Assembly: GCF_000691525.1 (NCBI RefSeq)
Contig: NZ_JMDW01000021.1
Span: 1-36,680 of the forward strand
Length of the DNA: 36,680 bases
Source of the DNA: Mycolicibacterium neoaurum ATCC 25795
GTDB lineage: Bacteria; Actinomycetota; Actinomycetes; Mycobacteriales; Mycobacteriaceae
Direction: 5' to 3'
Below are positions 1 to 7,924 of this stretch, piece by piece. Both the position numbers and the translations under genes were made by a program. How positions within the stretch are numbered: the stretch's first letter is position 1; the number at the start of each line of letters is the position of its first letter. Below the pieces are notes generated by a model that was not told where the DNA came from, made no database searches, and saw only the letters and a list, made by a program, of their open reading frames with translations.

Positions 1-281
1 ACCGCGGCGACGGCGAACGGTTGGAACGGATCGGGGGAGGGATAGGGCGGCGGTGGTGCGTACCGGTTTTCGGTGTAGCTCCACACGGTGCCGCGCCGGG
101 ATAGCGGGACCAGGGCCAGGGTGTCGCTGTCGCAGCCGGGGTTGGGGCAGTTGCTTTCCCGGGGCGGGAAGACATAGGTGGCACACGCGGTGCACTTACC
201 GCCGATCAGATGCGTGGCCCCGGACTCGTCGGTGGCGAACCACCCTTCCACCGCGGGCTCGGTGTCGAAATCAGTTGTCAT
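1..281 (-). CDS. DUF35 / Zn-ribbon OB-fold protein, 3' end outside window
   Basis: About 93 residues are visible; the C-terminus lies beyond the left edge. The start is an ATG that overlaps the stop of the upstream thioesterase by 11 bases, so the two are translationally coupled. The N-terminal part has the layout of the DUF35 rubredoxin-like zinc ribbon: GGKC-TAC near residues 28-34, then a second Cys pair in NCPNPGC, followed by the start of the OB-fold (GTVWSYT). Known family members partner thiolases or MaoC hydratases; in steroid catabolism ChsH2 carries such a domain and supports hydration and retro-aldol cleavage of side-chain CoA esters. A thiolase or Ltp2-like aldolase would be expected just outside the window. 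The fold assignment is good; the role is inferred. Confidence 0.8.
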   Translation of the reverse strand, partial: MTTDFDTEPAVEGWFATDESGATHLIGGKCTACATYVFPPRESNCPNPGCDSDTLALVPLSRRGTVWSYTENRYAPPPPYPSPDPFQPFAVAA

Positions 282-888
282 GTTTTGCTTTCGGTCTGAT
301 GAAAACGCCGTGAGCTTCTACCGTGACAGTACCCTCCGAATTTCGAAGATGGCCCACGGCAACGGTTTTCGATTCGGTCTCGCTCTCGACCCATGCTTCG
401 GCCCGAAGTGGGCCCAGGCGAGTCGGTGCCACATACCGCACCGTGAGGGTGCCGGTCACGGCGGGCCGTCCCGGTTGATGTGCCGTCGCCCCCAGGACAT
501 GGTCGAGGATGAGCGCACACACTCCGCCGTGCACGTGACCGGGAGGACCCTCATAGGGTGCCGTGACGTGTAGATCGGCACTGGTCGCGCCATTGTCGTC
601 GCGGATGACGTGCAAAGGGAAGGCGATGGCGTTACGCAGTCCTATCGCAACATTGCCCCACGTGAGCGTCCCGCCCTCGGTGGTCGCACGTACTCCGAAT
701 GGCTCGGGGTCCAAGCGTGAGCTCAGCAGTGTCACAGCTTGATTGATCAAACTGTGCGCCTGGCGCACATCGGTGTCATCGGCCCGGCTCCTGATCGTGA
801 CGTCGATGAGTGTGCGCAATGACTGGGTGAGGGGTCCGTAGAGATCCTCCAGGCGCCGTGCTTCATCGGCCGCGAGAGGTGCGCTCAT
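271..888 (-). CDS. PaaI-like hotdog thioesterase
   Basis: This 205-aa protein has an N-terminal helical part (about residues 1-75) and a C-terminal hotdog domain. The motif GPPGHVHGGVCALILDHVLG matches the HGG..A.lDe.mg signature of PaaI-type acyl-CoA thioesterases, with Asp at the usual catalytic acidic position. The chosen ATG overlaps the stop of the upstream KstD-like gene (ATGA). An open frame continues upstream but runs antiparallel inside that gene and is discarded. It probably hydrolyses an acyl-CoA intermediate or recycles CoA in the same pathway. The substrate cannot be read from the sequence. Confidence 0.85.
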   Translation of the reverse strand: MSAPLAADEARRLEDLYGPLTQSLRTLIDVTIRSRADDTDVRQAHSLINQAVTLLSSRLDPEPFGVRATTEGGTLTWGNVAIGLRNAIAFPLHVIRDDNGATSADLHVTAPYEGPPGHVHGGVCALILDHVLGATAHQPGRPAVTGTLTVRYVAPTRLGPLRAEAWVESETESKTVAVGHLRNSEGTVTVEAHGVFIRPKAKHDN

Positions 889-2432
889 TCCGCTGAGCTC
901 TGTGTCGCCATGTCCAGTGCCGCCAGGTGGCTGAACAACATCGACGCGCCGATGGGGTTGCCGCCACCGGGGTAGGTGGTGCCCGACACTGCCGCCATCG
1001 TGTTGCCCGCGGCGTACAGACCGGGGATGGCCGCGCCGTCGGCGTCGAGCACCCGGGCGTGGGTATCGGTGCGCAGCCCACCTTTGGTGCCCAGATCGGA
1101 CAGCCCGAAGACCGCCGCGTGATAGGGCGGGGTGTCCAGTGGGACCATCGGTGACTCGCCCCCGCTGAACGCGCGGTCGTACGCCTCGCCGCCGCGGCCG
1201 AAGTCGTCGTCGATGCCCGTGGCGGCAAGTTCGTTGTATCTCGCCACGGTGGCTTCCAGTTCGGCGGCGGGGACACCGATTGCCCCGGCGAGCTCGGCCA
1301 GCGTATCGGCGCTGTGCCACAGACCTGCCGTGCGGTATTTCTCGGGCTCGACCATGGACACGTTGGTGGCTTTGACGGGGGGAATGTCGCCGTCGCGGTT
1401 GTCGTAGATCATCCAGAACGGCAATCTGGTGGAACCGTTCTGCATCTGATCGATGATGTCGCGGCCGATGCGGTCGTAGGGTGCGGATTCGTTGACGAAC
1501 CGGCGGCCCTGCTGGTTGACGAAGATGCCGCCGGTGAACCACAGCGCGAAGGCGGACCGGCCGTCGGGATGGGTCATCCCCGGTGACCACCAGGCCTGGT
1601 CCATCAGATCGACATCGGCGCCGACGGCGATGGCTGCGCGGTGCGCGCGGCCGGTGCTACCGGGACCGCCCATGGAGTCCGTGGCGTGGCCGGGTACGCC
1701 GTATTCGGCGCGCATCTCGGCGTTCTGTTCGAATCCACCGCTGGCCAGGAGCACGCCGCGACGTGTCGTGACCCGCACCGGAGCGCCGTCGCGCTCGATC
1801 ACCGCGCCGACGACGCGTCCGTTCTCGGTGATCAGGTCCACCAGCGGCGCGTTCAACCAGCAGGTGACGGTGGGTAGCTTGTCCAGTGCAGCCAGGAACC
1901 GGCCGACGAGCGCGCGCCCTCCGACGAGAAGATCGGGCGCTTCGGCGCCGAGCCGCTCGGTGTCCAGCGGTCCGCGCACCAGGCCTGCGTACTTGCCGAG
2001 GGCCGCATCGGGAACGGGAAGCGGGATCGTGTGCCGGTAGCCGTCGGTACGGGCTTCGGGAGCCGTGCCGTAGTAATCCGGCCACGGGAGCGCTGTGAAC
2101 TCGAAGGCCGGATCCTGTTCCAGATACTCGATGAGCTTGGCGCCGCCGCGGACGTAGGCGTCTTGGAGTTCGCGCGGAGTGCGCTCACCCACGACAGCGT
2201 GAAAATATGTCAACGCCTTGTCGATGGTGTCATCGGTGCCTGCGCGCTGGAGCACGGGGTTGCAGGGAAACCACATGCCGCCCCCGCCGGAGAACGACGT
2301 GGTGCCGCCGAACAGATCGGTGGCCTCCACGAGCAACACCGAAAGATTCTCGCGGGCAGCGGTGTAGGCGCCGGCAAGTCCGCCACCGGACCCGGCGACG
2401 ATGACATCGAACTCGAGATCTGAATCAGACAT
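885..2432 (-). CDS. FAD-dependent 3-ketosteroid dehydrogenase-like flavoprotein
   Basis: This 515-aa flavoprotein belongs to the fumarate reductase/3-ketosteroid-delta1-dehydrogenase superfamily. The N-terminal FAD site is VIVAGSGGGLAGAYTA, followed by GGTTSFSGGGGMW. A C-terminal FAD-contact region holds TYPGGGNPIGA; its Tyr and second Gly fall at residues 487 and 491, the numbering of the keto-enolising Tyr487/Gly491 pair of Rhodococcus KstD1. It would abstract hydrogens from a 3-keto ring, but the exact position is unknown. The gene starts 7 bases after the flavin reductase stop. I chose the ATG (MSDSDLEF) just before the nucleotide-binding fold; a GTG 48 bases upstream, inside the flavin reductase gene, is an alternative. 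Confidence 0.85.
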   Translation of the reverse strand: MSDSDLEFDVIVAGSGGGLAGAYTAARENLSVLLVEATDLFGGTTSFSGGGGMWFPCNPVLQRAGTDDTIDKALTYFHAVVGERTPRELQDAYVRGGAKLIEYLEQDPAFEFTALPWPDYYGTAPEARTDGYRHTIPLPVPDAALGKYAGLVRGPLDTERLGAEAPDLLVGGRALVGRFLAALDKLPTVTCWLNAPLVDLITENGRVVGAVIERDGAPVRVTTRRGVLLASGGFEQNAEMRAEYGVPGHATDSMGGPGSTGRAHRAAIAVGADVDLMDQAWWSPGMTHPDGRSAFALWFTGGIFVNQQGRRFVNESAPYDRIGRDIIDQMQNGSTRLPFWMIYDNRDGDIPPVKATNVSMVEPEKYRTAGLWHSADTLAELAGAIGVPAAELEATVARYNELAATGIDDDFGRGGEAYDRAFSGGESPMVPLDTPPYHAAVFGLSDLGTKGGLRTDTHARVLDADGAAIPGLYAAGNTMAAVSGTTYPGGGNPIGASMLFSHLAALDMATQSSAE

Positions 2433-2439
2433 ATCTGGA

Positions 2440-2955
2440 TCAGGCACCAGGCGTCCCTTCGAAGGCCCCGTAACTGCCACGGTAGAACAGCAGGGGACGA
2501 CGTTCCTCGTGCGCCCACAGTCCGGTCACCCTGGCGACGACGATGCTGTGGTCACCCGCGGGATGCTCGAACTCGATATCGGCCTCGACCGAGGCCAGCG
2601 TTCCGTTCAGCACGGGTGCGCCGTTGGCACCCGGATTCCACGGAACACCGGCGAATTTGTCCACGCTCCGCGTTGCGAATCGTGCACAGACGTCGGCTTG
2701 TTCGGCAGCCAGGATGTTGACGCACAGCGTGCCGACATCGCGGATCATCGGCCAACTCGTCGACGTGTTGGAAGGGCAGAAAGAGATATAAGGCGGTTCC
2801 AGCGACACCGACGTGATCGACTGGCAGGTGAATCCGACGGGATTCACTCCGTCATGTGCGGTGATGACGGCGATCCCGGTGCAGAAGTGGCCGAGCACGT
2901 GGCGCATCTGTGGTCCCGCGGGGACGAGAACATCGCCACCGGATTGTGCGGTCAT
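2440..2955 (-). CDS. hsaB: HsaB-like flavin reductase
   Basis: This 171-aa flavin reductase domain protein closely follows the HsaB pattern: VLGHFCTGIAVIT, GFTCQS, SLEPP, FCPSNTSTSW, CVNILAAEQ, FAG, GDHSIVVARV and PLLFYRG in order. HsaB supplies reduced FMN to the ring-A hydroxylase HsaA (3-HSA to 3,4-DHSA). It is slightly shorter at the C-terminus than the roughly 187-aa tuberculosis enzyme. The ATG has a GGAG box about 7 bases upstream. It heads a leftward operon, and its HsaA-type partner lies 27 kb away in this window (29800-30981), so pairing is inferred. It could instead serve another two-component monooxygenase. Confidence 0.85.
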   Translation of the reverse strand: MTAQSGGDVLVPAGPQMRHVLGHFCTGIAVITAHDGVNPVGFTCQSITSVSLEPPYISFCPSNTSTSWPMIRDVGTLCVNILAAEQADVCARFATRSVDKFAGVPWNPGANGAPVLNGTLASVEADIEFEHPAGDHSIVVARVTGLWAHEERRPLLFYRGSYGAFEGTPGA

Positions 2956-3034
2956 ACATCTCCTTGCCGTTCACAGGCCCAACGAGTCGATTGTTACCTT
3001 CTGCTTTCGCCGTGCGGTGGTGCAACGCGTCATC

Positions 3035-3049
3035 CCGGTGAGCGGTAGT
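3035..3049 (+). promoter_or_regulatory. Recurring promoter motif, copy 1
   Basis: CCGGTGAGCGGTAGT lies in the 133-bp divergent gap between the flavin reductase and the PadR gene. It fits the degenerate element CCG-N-T-S-AG-Y-GG seen in several other intergenic gaps here; 12 bases (CCCGGTGAGCGG) are identical to the copy near 31026. A regulator-binding role is inferred. Confidence 0.35.
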
Positions 3050-3088
3050 AACGGGCCGACGAGCTGGTCACATTGCTAGCCTTGGCAG

Positions 3089-3781
3089 GTGACGGAACAC
3101 GCCGGGGGCGAAACCGACGGGCTGAATGTATCGCCGACGGGATGGACGCTGCTCGGGATGCTCTCCGGCGGAGATGAGCTTTCTGGTTACGACATCAAAA
3201 AGTGGCTCAACTGGTCCATGCGGTTCTTTTACTCGAGTCCCGCTTACAGCCAGATCTACTCCGAGCTCAAGAAGCTCGAAAAGCAGGGCATGGTGAGCTC
3301 TCGGGTCGAGGGGGGAGTCCGGAGTCGCCGTGTGTACAAGATCGCCGATGTGGGCCTTGCGGCGGTCACTCAGTGGGCCAACGACAACGAGGTCGAACCG
3401 CCCACGCTGAAACACAATCCGTTGATGCGAGTGATATTCGGGCATTTGTTGAAGCCCGGCCGATTGCGAGAGGTCTTGCAGTCGCACGCGGCCTACGCCG
3501 ACGAGATGCACCGAGATGCTGCCATGGAGGCACGGTGGGCGGGCGAACAACCGGCATGGTCGTATGCGCGTCTGGCATTACGGTGGTCTGAGGATTATTA
3601 CGCAGCTGAACGAGAGCGCGCGTTACGCATGATCAAGGACCTTGATGCTGTCGAGGAGACCTTTGCGCAAGGTGGCGGCCTGGCTGGACGGTTCCCGCTG
3701 CGCGAGTACTGGTACGACGTGGAGCGTCGGATCGCCGCCGAGGGCACCGGTGATGCCCTAGGCGGCGACGCCGCTAGCTGA
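3089..3781 (+). CDS. PadR-family transcriptional regulator
   Basis: This 230-aa protein carries an N-terminal PadR winged helix: LLGMLSGGDELSGYDIKKWL, then SSPAYSQIYSELKKLEKQGMV and the wing with RRVYKIADVG. A C-terminal helical domain (about residues 105-215) is like that of PadR/Vir-type proteins. Translation begins at a GTG. It diverges from the flavin reductase operon and converges with the KstD-like gene, with only 6 bases between stops. PadR proteins often repress a divergent aromatic or hydrophobic-compound operon, so control of the leftward operon is plausible. No ligand can be inferred. Confidence 0.88.
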   Translation: MTEHAGGETDGLNVSPTGWTLLGMLSGGDELSGYDIKKWLNWSMRFFYSSPAYSQIYSELKKLEKQGMVSSRVEGGVRSRRVYKIADVGLAAVTQWANDNEVEPPTLKHNPLMRVIFGHLLKPGRLREVLQSHAAYADEMHRDAAMEARWAGEQPAWSYARLALRWSEDYYAAERERALRMIKDLDAVEETFAQGGGLAGRFPLREYWYDVERRIAAEGTGDALGGDAAS

Positions 3782-3787
3782 GCAGCC

Positions 3788-5464
3788 TCAAGCCGAGCGA
3801 CCCGCGGCGTGGTGAGCCGCGATATGGCCGTACACCAAGCCCTGTGCGATGGTCGCGCCTGCACCCGGATACGTCTTACCGAACGTGTTGACCGCGGTAT
3901 TACCGATGGCATAGAGGCCTGTGATGGTCGAGCCGTCCTCGCGAACCACCTGTCCGTGGACGTCTGCTTGCACACCGCCGCAGGTGCCGAGATCACTCAG
4001 AACTACCTTGACCGCGTAGAACGGCCCGGAGTCCAGGGGACGCAGGTTCGGATTGGGCATGATCGTCGGGTCGCCGTAGTAGCGGTCATACGCACTGGCC
4101 CCGCGCTGGAAGTCGGTGTCCACACCGGCGTCGGCGAACCCGTTGAATCGGTGCATGGTTTCGGTGAACGTGGCCGAGTCCAACCCGATCTGACGAGCGA
4201 GTTCTTCCAGATCGGCGCCGCGGTAGGCGATCCCGGCGTCGTACCAGCTCTGCGGAATCGGCATCCGTGGAAACAGTTCGGCGGCCATCAGGTAGCTGTT
4301 GCGATAGCGCTGATCGAAAACCATCCACATCGTGTCGATGGGGTCTCCAGCCTGCTCGCGTCGCAGCACCCGCTGGCCGAAAGACATGTAGTCGGTGGCC
4401 TCATTGATGAACCGTCTGCCGTCTTGGTCCACCAACAGACAACCGGGCAATGAACGTTCGGCCAGCATGACCACGGGATCGCCCCCGGGCAGCGGCGCGA
4501 ATGCCGGGAACCACCACGCCTGATCCATCAGCCCGATGCCTGCCCCCAGATTCTGGGCCAGTCGGATACCGTCGCCAGTGTTTCCTTCCGCCCCGAGGCT
4601 GTAGTGCCCGCCGAGGCGCTCCGACTGAAACTTGTGTCGCCAGCTCATCAGATGATCGAAGCCGCCGGTGGCGAGGACCACGCCGCGTCGCGCCGAGACG
4701 GTCACCGTGGTGCCTTCACGCTCTACCAGCGCACCGGTCACCCGCTCACCGTCGTATGTCAACTCGGCCACCGGCGAGTCGGTCCACACCGGAATCCCGG
4801 CCTGCAGCACGCCGGCGAACATCCCGGCCGCCAAAGCCTGGCCACCTGCGGCATACCGGCGCCGCAGGGCCAAGCCGCCGATACCCTGCATGGCCCGCAG
4901 CATGATCCGCGGCCAGGACTTGCGTGGCGTACGCGCCATCAGGTTCAGCCAACGGTAATCGGCGCCGGTGACAGGCATCGGGAACGATGACTTCATCACG
5001 CCGGGGCGCAGACGGGCCAGCTCGGGGCCCAGGACAGCAGTGTCGAATGGTCGGCACTCACAGGTACGTCCGACTGCGCTGCCACCTGGTTGCTCCGGGT
5101 GATAGTCCGAATAACCCTTGGCCCACATGAATTTCAACGGCGTCGTGCGGCGGAGCATCTCGATGGTGGCCGGGATATGGTCGACGAAGGTGCGCGACCG
5201 TTCGGGTGCGGCGTCGGCACCGACCAGGGCCTCAAGATAGATGCGCGCCCTGTCCGCGGTGTCCGCCGAACCGTTGTCCTTGAGGATGGAACTGCCGGGC
5301 AGCCAGAAGGCTCCGCCCGAACGGGCCGTCGAACCACCCACGTACCGGGTCTTTTCCACGATCAACGTCGAGAGCCCCAGTTCGTGGGCAGCAAGTGCCG
5401 CCGACATGCCTGTCCCTGAGCCGACGACGAGCAGATCGACGGCGATGTTCTTCTGGTCGGTCAC
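3788..5464 (-). CDS. kstD: 3-oxosteroid 1-dehydrogenase (KstD-like)
   Basis: This 558-aa protein has the usual length for KstD. It shows VDLLVVGSGTGMSAALAA, then GGSTARSGGAFWLPGSSIL and the substrate-region segment KGYSDYHPEQPGG. The C-terminus holds TYPGAGATIAQGLVYGHIAA with the conserved Tyr-Pro-Gly-x-Gly of the catalytic region (Tyr at about 532). KstD introduces the C1-C2 double bond in ring A of 3-ketosteroids, passing electrons through FAD. Translation starts at a GTG. The gene is divergent from the KshA-like oxygenase; together KstD and KshA produce the 9-hydroxy-1,4-diene that opens ring B. It is the best KstD candidate of the three flavoproteins in the window. Confidence 0.88.
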   Translation of the reverse strand: MTDQKNIAVDLLVVGSGTGMSAALAAHELGLSTLIVEKTRYVGGSTARSGGAFWLPGSSILKDNGSADTADRARIYLEALVGADAAPERSRTFVDHIPATIEMLRRTTPLKFMWAKGYSDYHPEQPGGSAVGRTCECRPFDTAVLGPELARLRPGVMKSSFPMPVTGADYRWLNLMARTPRKSWPRIMLRAMQGIGGLALRRRYAAGGQALAAGMFAGVLQAGIPVWTDSPVAELTYDGERVTGALVEREGTTVTVSARRGVVLATGGFDHLMSWRHKFQSERLGGHYSLGAEGNTGDGIRLAQNLGAGIGLMDQAWWFPAFAPLPGGDPVVMLAERSLPGCLLVDQDGRRFINEATDYMSFGQRVLRREQAGDPIDTMWMVFDQRYRNSYLMAAELFPRMPIPQSWYDAGIAYRGADLEELARQIGLDSATFTETMHRFNGFADAGVDTDFQRGASAYDRYYGDPTIMPNPNLRPLDSGPFYAVKVVLSDLGTCGGVQADVHGQVVREDGSTITGLYAIGNTAVNTFGKTYPGAGATIAQGLVYGHIAAHHAAGRSA

Positions 5465-5508
5465 CGCTTGATTCTGGAGTAGGCAGCACGTATCTGTGGT
5501 GGCGGTGC

Positions 5509-5523
5509 CCGGTCAGTGGAACA
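5509..5523 (+). promoter_or_regulatory. Recurring promoter motif, copy 2
   Basis: CCGGTCAGTGGAACA lies in the divergent gap between the KstD-like and KshA-like genes, about 75 bases before the kshA start. The identical 15-mer occurs at 12583-12597. It fits the CCG-N-T-S-AG-Y-GG element found at other promoters in the window. Regulator unknown. Confidence 0.45.
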
Positions 5524-5598
5524 TCCGAACTCACCGCGAGAGTGGCGGTGCTACAACGGATTCATCCATGCAACCACGAGAATCGAGGATGGTCCGAC

Positions 5599-6756
5599 AT
5601 GACATCGTTGCAGCCCGACGGTGCCGGGGACGTTCGTCAGATCGAAGCGCAGGCAGCGCCCAGCAGGTTTGCCCGTGGCTGGCACTGCCTGGGCCTGACC
5701 CGTGAGCTCGGCGACGGTACCCCGCACTCCATCAATGCCTTCGGAACCAAGCTCGTCGTCTTCCGTGGTGAGGACGGCAAGCTCAACGTCCTCGACGCCT
5801 ACTGCCGGCACATGGGCGGTGATCTGTCCGACGGTGAGGTCAAAGGCAACGAGATCGCCTGCCCGTTCCATGATTGGCGTTGGGGTGGTGACGGCCGCTG
5901 CAAGCAGATTCCGTACAGTCGGCGTGTACCCAAGCTGGCGCGTACCGCGGCGTGGCCGACCATGGAACAAGACGGCATGCTCTTTCTGTGGAATGACCCG
6001 GAGAAGAAGGCGCCGCCGGCCGATGTCACCATCCCCTCGATCGAGGGAGTTGGGGGTGACACGTGGACCGACTGGCACTGGTACACCACGGTCGTCGATA
6101 CCAATTGCCGCGAGATCATCGACAACATCGTCGATATGGCGCACTTCTTCTATATTCACGGCGGCTTGCCGACCGGCTTCAAGAACATCTTCGAGGGGCA
6201 CATCGCGACGCAGTACTACGAAAGCGTCGGCAGGCCTGATCTCGGATCGGGCGAGGGCGCCAAAATTCTCGGAACCACCTCCGTGGCTTCTTATTACGGA
6301 CCGTCCTTCATGATCGATGATCTGACATACCACTATGAGCACGGTGACCAGCGCACGGTCTTGTTGAACTGTCACTATCCGATCGACGAGAACTCCTTCG
6401 TCCTGCAATACGGGATAACCGTCGAGAAGTCAGAAGCCGTGCCGGAAGACGTTGCCACGCAGATGGCGGTCGCGCTTGGCGACTTCGTGAAGATGGGTTT
6501 CGAGCAAGACGTGCACATTTGGCGTCGCAAGGCGCGCATCGACAACCCGTTGTTGTGCGAGGAGGACGGTCCGGTCTACCAGTTGCGACGGTGGTACGAG
6601 CAGTTCTATGTCGATGCCGCGGACGTCACACCGGATATGGTCGACCGGTTCGAATTCGAGATCGACACCACCCGCCCACGTGAGGCGTGGATGAAAGAGG
6701 TCGAGGAGAATATCGCTGCCAAGCGGTTGCCCAGGCTGGTGGGCCTGACCAAGTGA
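5599..6756 (+). CDS. kshA: 3-ketosteroid 9alpha-hydroxylase oxygenase (KshA-like Rieske)
   Basis: This 385-aa protein is a normal-length KshA. The Rieske site is CRH (Cys69, His71) and CPFH (Cys88, His91). The mononuclear iron site is N-x2-D-x2-H-x4-H, with Asn176, Asp179, His182 and His187, and Asp304 in the EQDVHIW helix as the third ligand. The family hydroxylates C9 of 3-ketosteroids using electrons from KshB, triggering ring-B opening when combined with KstD. I chose the ATG at MTSLQPDG because it matches family N-termini; the frame stays open upstream. A reductase partner (KshB-like) lies at 31073-32134. The next gene overlaps its stop (GTGA). Confidence 0.9.
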   Translation: MTSLQPDGAGDVRQIEAQAAPSRFARGWHCLGLTRELGDGTPHSINAFGTKLVVFRGEDGKLNVLDAYCRHMGGDLSDGEVKGNEIACPFHDWRWGGDGRCKQIPYSRRVPKLARTAAWPTMEQDGMLFLWNDPEKKAPPADVTIPSIEGVGGDTWTDWHWYTTVVDTNCREIIDNIVDMAHFFYIHGGLPTGFKNIFEGHIATQYYESVGRPDLGSGEGAKILGTTSVASYYGPSFMIDDLTYHYEHGDQRTVLLNCHYPIDENSFVLQYGITVEKSEAVPEDVATQMAVALGDFVKMGFEQDVHIWRRKARIDNPLLCEEDGPVYQLRRWYEQFYVDAADVTPDMVDRFEFEIDTTRPREAWMKEVEENIAAKRLPRLVGLTK

Positions 6757-7052
6757 GCGTCAGGCCGGACAACCGGCTGCGCGACGCACCGATGCAGCCG
6801 GTGAGCTGCCGGGAGTGCGCGGCGAGCGTACTGGTCCGCAAAAGCAGCTGGGAACAGACGAGTGTGCAGTGGAATGCCGATTCGTTGACTCGGTGTCGCG
6901 AACGTGCTGAGGCGTCCGCCCACCCTGCGGTGACCAATCGTCTCGGGCTCGAGCGCCCCGGTCTGTTTCTGGCGTGCCGCCGACTGCGTGACTCGATCGA
7001 ACGCGCTGCCGGTTCGGGTGCACTTCCGGTACTCGCGGAGCGCGAAAGCTGA
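6753..7052 (+). CDS. Small cysteine-containing protein coupled to KshA
   Basis: This 99-aa protein starts at a GTG that overlaps the kshA stop codon (GTGA), so it is probably translationally coupled. It has a CREC pair near residues 19-22 and further Cys residues near 48 and 74, and a conserved-looking core (VLVRKSSWEQTSVQWN). I do not recognise a named family. The Cys spacing could bind zinc or iron, or form a small redox or assembly factor for the Rieske enzyme; this is inference. The start and coding status are supported by the overlap, the composition, and its exact fit between kshA and the TetR stop. Confidence 0.72.
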   Translation: MSVRPDNRLRDAPMQPVSCRECAASVLVRKSSWEQTSVQWNADSLTRCRERAEASAHPAVTNRLGLERPGLFLACRRLRDSIERAAGSGALPVLAERES

Positions 7053-7075
7053 CAGCGTGGAAATCGGGCGCCGAG

Positions 7076-7684
7076 CTAGTTGCTCGCGAGCTCGGGTGAC
7101 GGGCGCAGTGCGCGTAGCACCAGGCGCATACCGGTCCGCAGACTGCACTCCAGGTTCTCGAAGTCTCCCGTGTCGGCCCAGTGGATGTAGGCCTGGCGAC
7201 AGATTTGAATGATCATGTGGGCCGGTAATGTCCGAGCGAAGCGATCGTCGTCCAATTCGACCCGTGCTGCCAAGAACTCGGTGATCGCAGGCTCCAGTTC
7301 CTGCCCCCATTCGAGCCATCGAAGTCGATACTGCGGATCGGCGATCATCAGCGCCAAGAACGTGCGATCCGTCTCGAACTCTGCACGTCTGGACACCTCA
7401 CCGCTGAAGGCGGTGACGAGTGCTTCAGCGGTATCGGTTTCGACCGCGGCGTCGTGGAGAAGCTGAACGCTCAAGCTGCCGTACTGCCCGAGCAGGGGTA
7501 GCACGACGTCCTCCTTGGCGGCGAAATGGCGGTGAAACGTCCGCGGTGCGATACCCGCTGTATCGCAGATGCGTTCGACGGTGGCCGAGGTGTTGTTATC
7601 GGCCAGAAACAGCTCCCGAGCGGCCATTGCGATAGCGAGCCTGAGCTCCTCACCGCGCCGTTCGTTCAGCGTCGGCCTTGTCAC
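7076..7684 (-). CDS. TetR-family transcriptional regulator
   Basis: This protein of about 202 aa has an N-terminal TetR helix-turn-helix: AARELFLADNNTSATVERICDTAGIAPRTFHRHFAAKEDVV is split over residues 22-62. The rest is a helical ligand domain with no family I can name. I chose a GTG start (VTRPTLNERR); an in-frame ATG 33 bases upstream is possible. It is divergent from the unknown gene starting at 7925 across a 240-bp gap holding an inverted repeat, and converges with the KshA operon. It probably represses its own gene and the divergent one. Confidence 0.88.
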   Translation of the reverse strand: MTRPTLNERRGEELRLAIAMAARELFLADNNTSATVERICDTAGIAPRTFHRHFAAKEDVVLPLLGQYGSLSVQLLHDAAVETDTAEALVTAFSGEVSRRAEFETDRTFLALMIADPQYRLRWLEWGQELEPAITEFLAARVELDDDRFARTLPAHMIIQICRQAYIHWADTGDFENLECSLRTGMRLVLRALRPSPELASN

Positions 7685-7766
7685 TGCGCCCCCTTTTTGG
7701 TGCAATCGTCGGCCCAAAGCTTAGTCGGGTTGGGTCTGCCGTTGGCGGCCCGCCGAGGTTGGTGTG

Positions 7767-7781
7767 CCGTTGAGTGGGATA
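7767..7781 (+). promoter_or_regulatory. Recurring promoter motif, copy 3
   Basis: CCGTTGAGTGGGATA lies in the TetR/unknown-gene divergent gap. Its first 11 bases equal those at 36513-36523 in the hsaD/hsaE gap. It is a member of the CCG-N-T-S-AG-Y-GG set. Confidence 0.4.
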
Positions 7782-7828
7782 GCGGTGCTCGGCGAGAGGT
7801 CGAACGGTGGTTGCATCATCACTGGCAG

Positions 7829-7849
7829 AATCTGACTAATAGGCAGATT
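7829..7849. promoter_or_regulatory. Inverted repeat, possible TetR operator
   Basis: AATCTG and CAGATT flank a 9-base spacer (ACTAATAGG), giving a 21-base dyad between the divergent TetR and 7925 genes. The region is locally AT-rich compared with the rest of the window. The size and place suit a TetR dimer site, but this rests on position alone. Confidence 0.35.
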
Positions 7850-7924
7850 ATGACAAGTCTGGTCGGTGTGAAAGAACGACCAAGCGAGGCATCTACCTTC
7901 CCCACAGCCCTGAGGAGGACCAAT

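Noticed and set aside
5509..5540. SigE/SigH-type -35 box (GGAAC) inside the recurring motif
   Set aside because: No matching -10 (CGTT) was found at the right distance, and other motif copies lack GGAAC.
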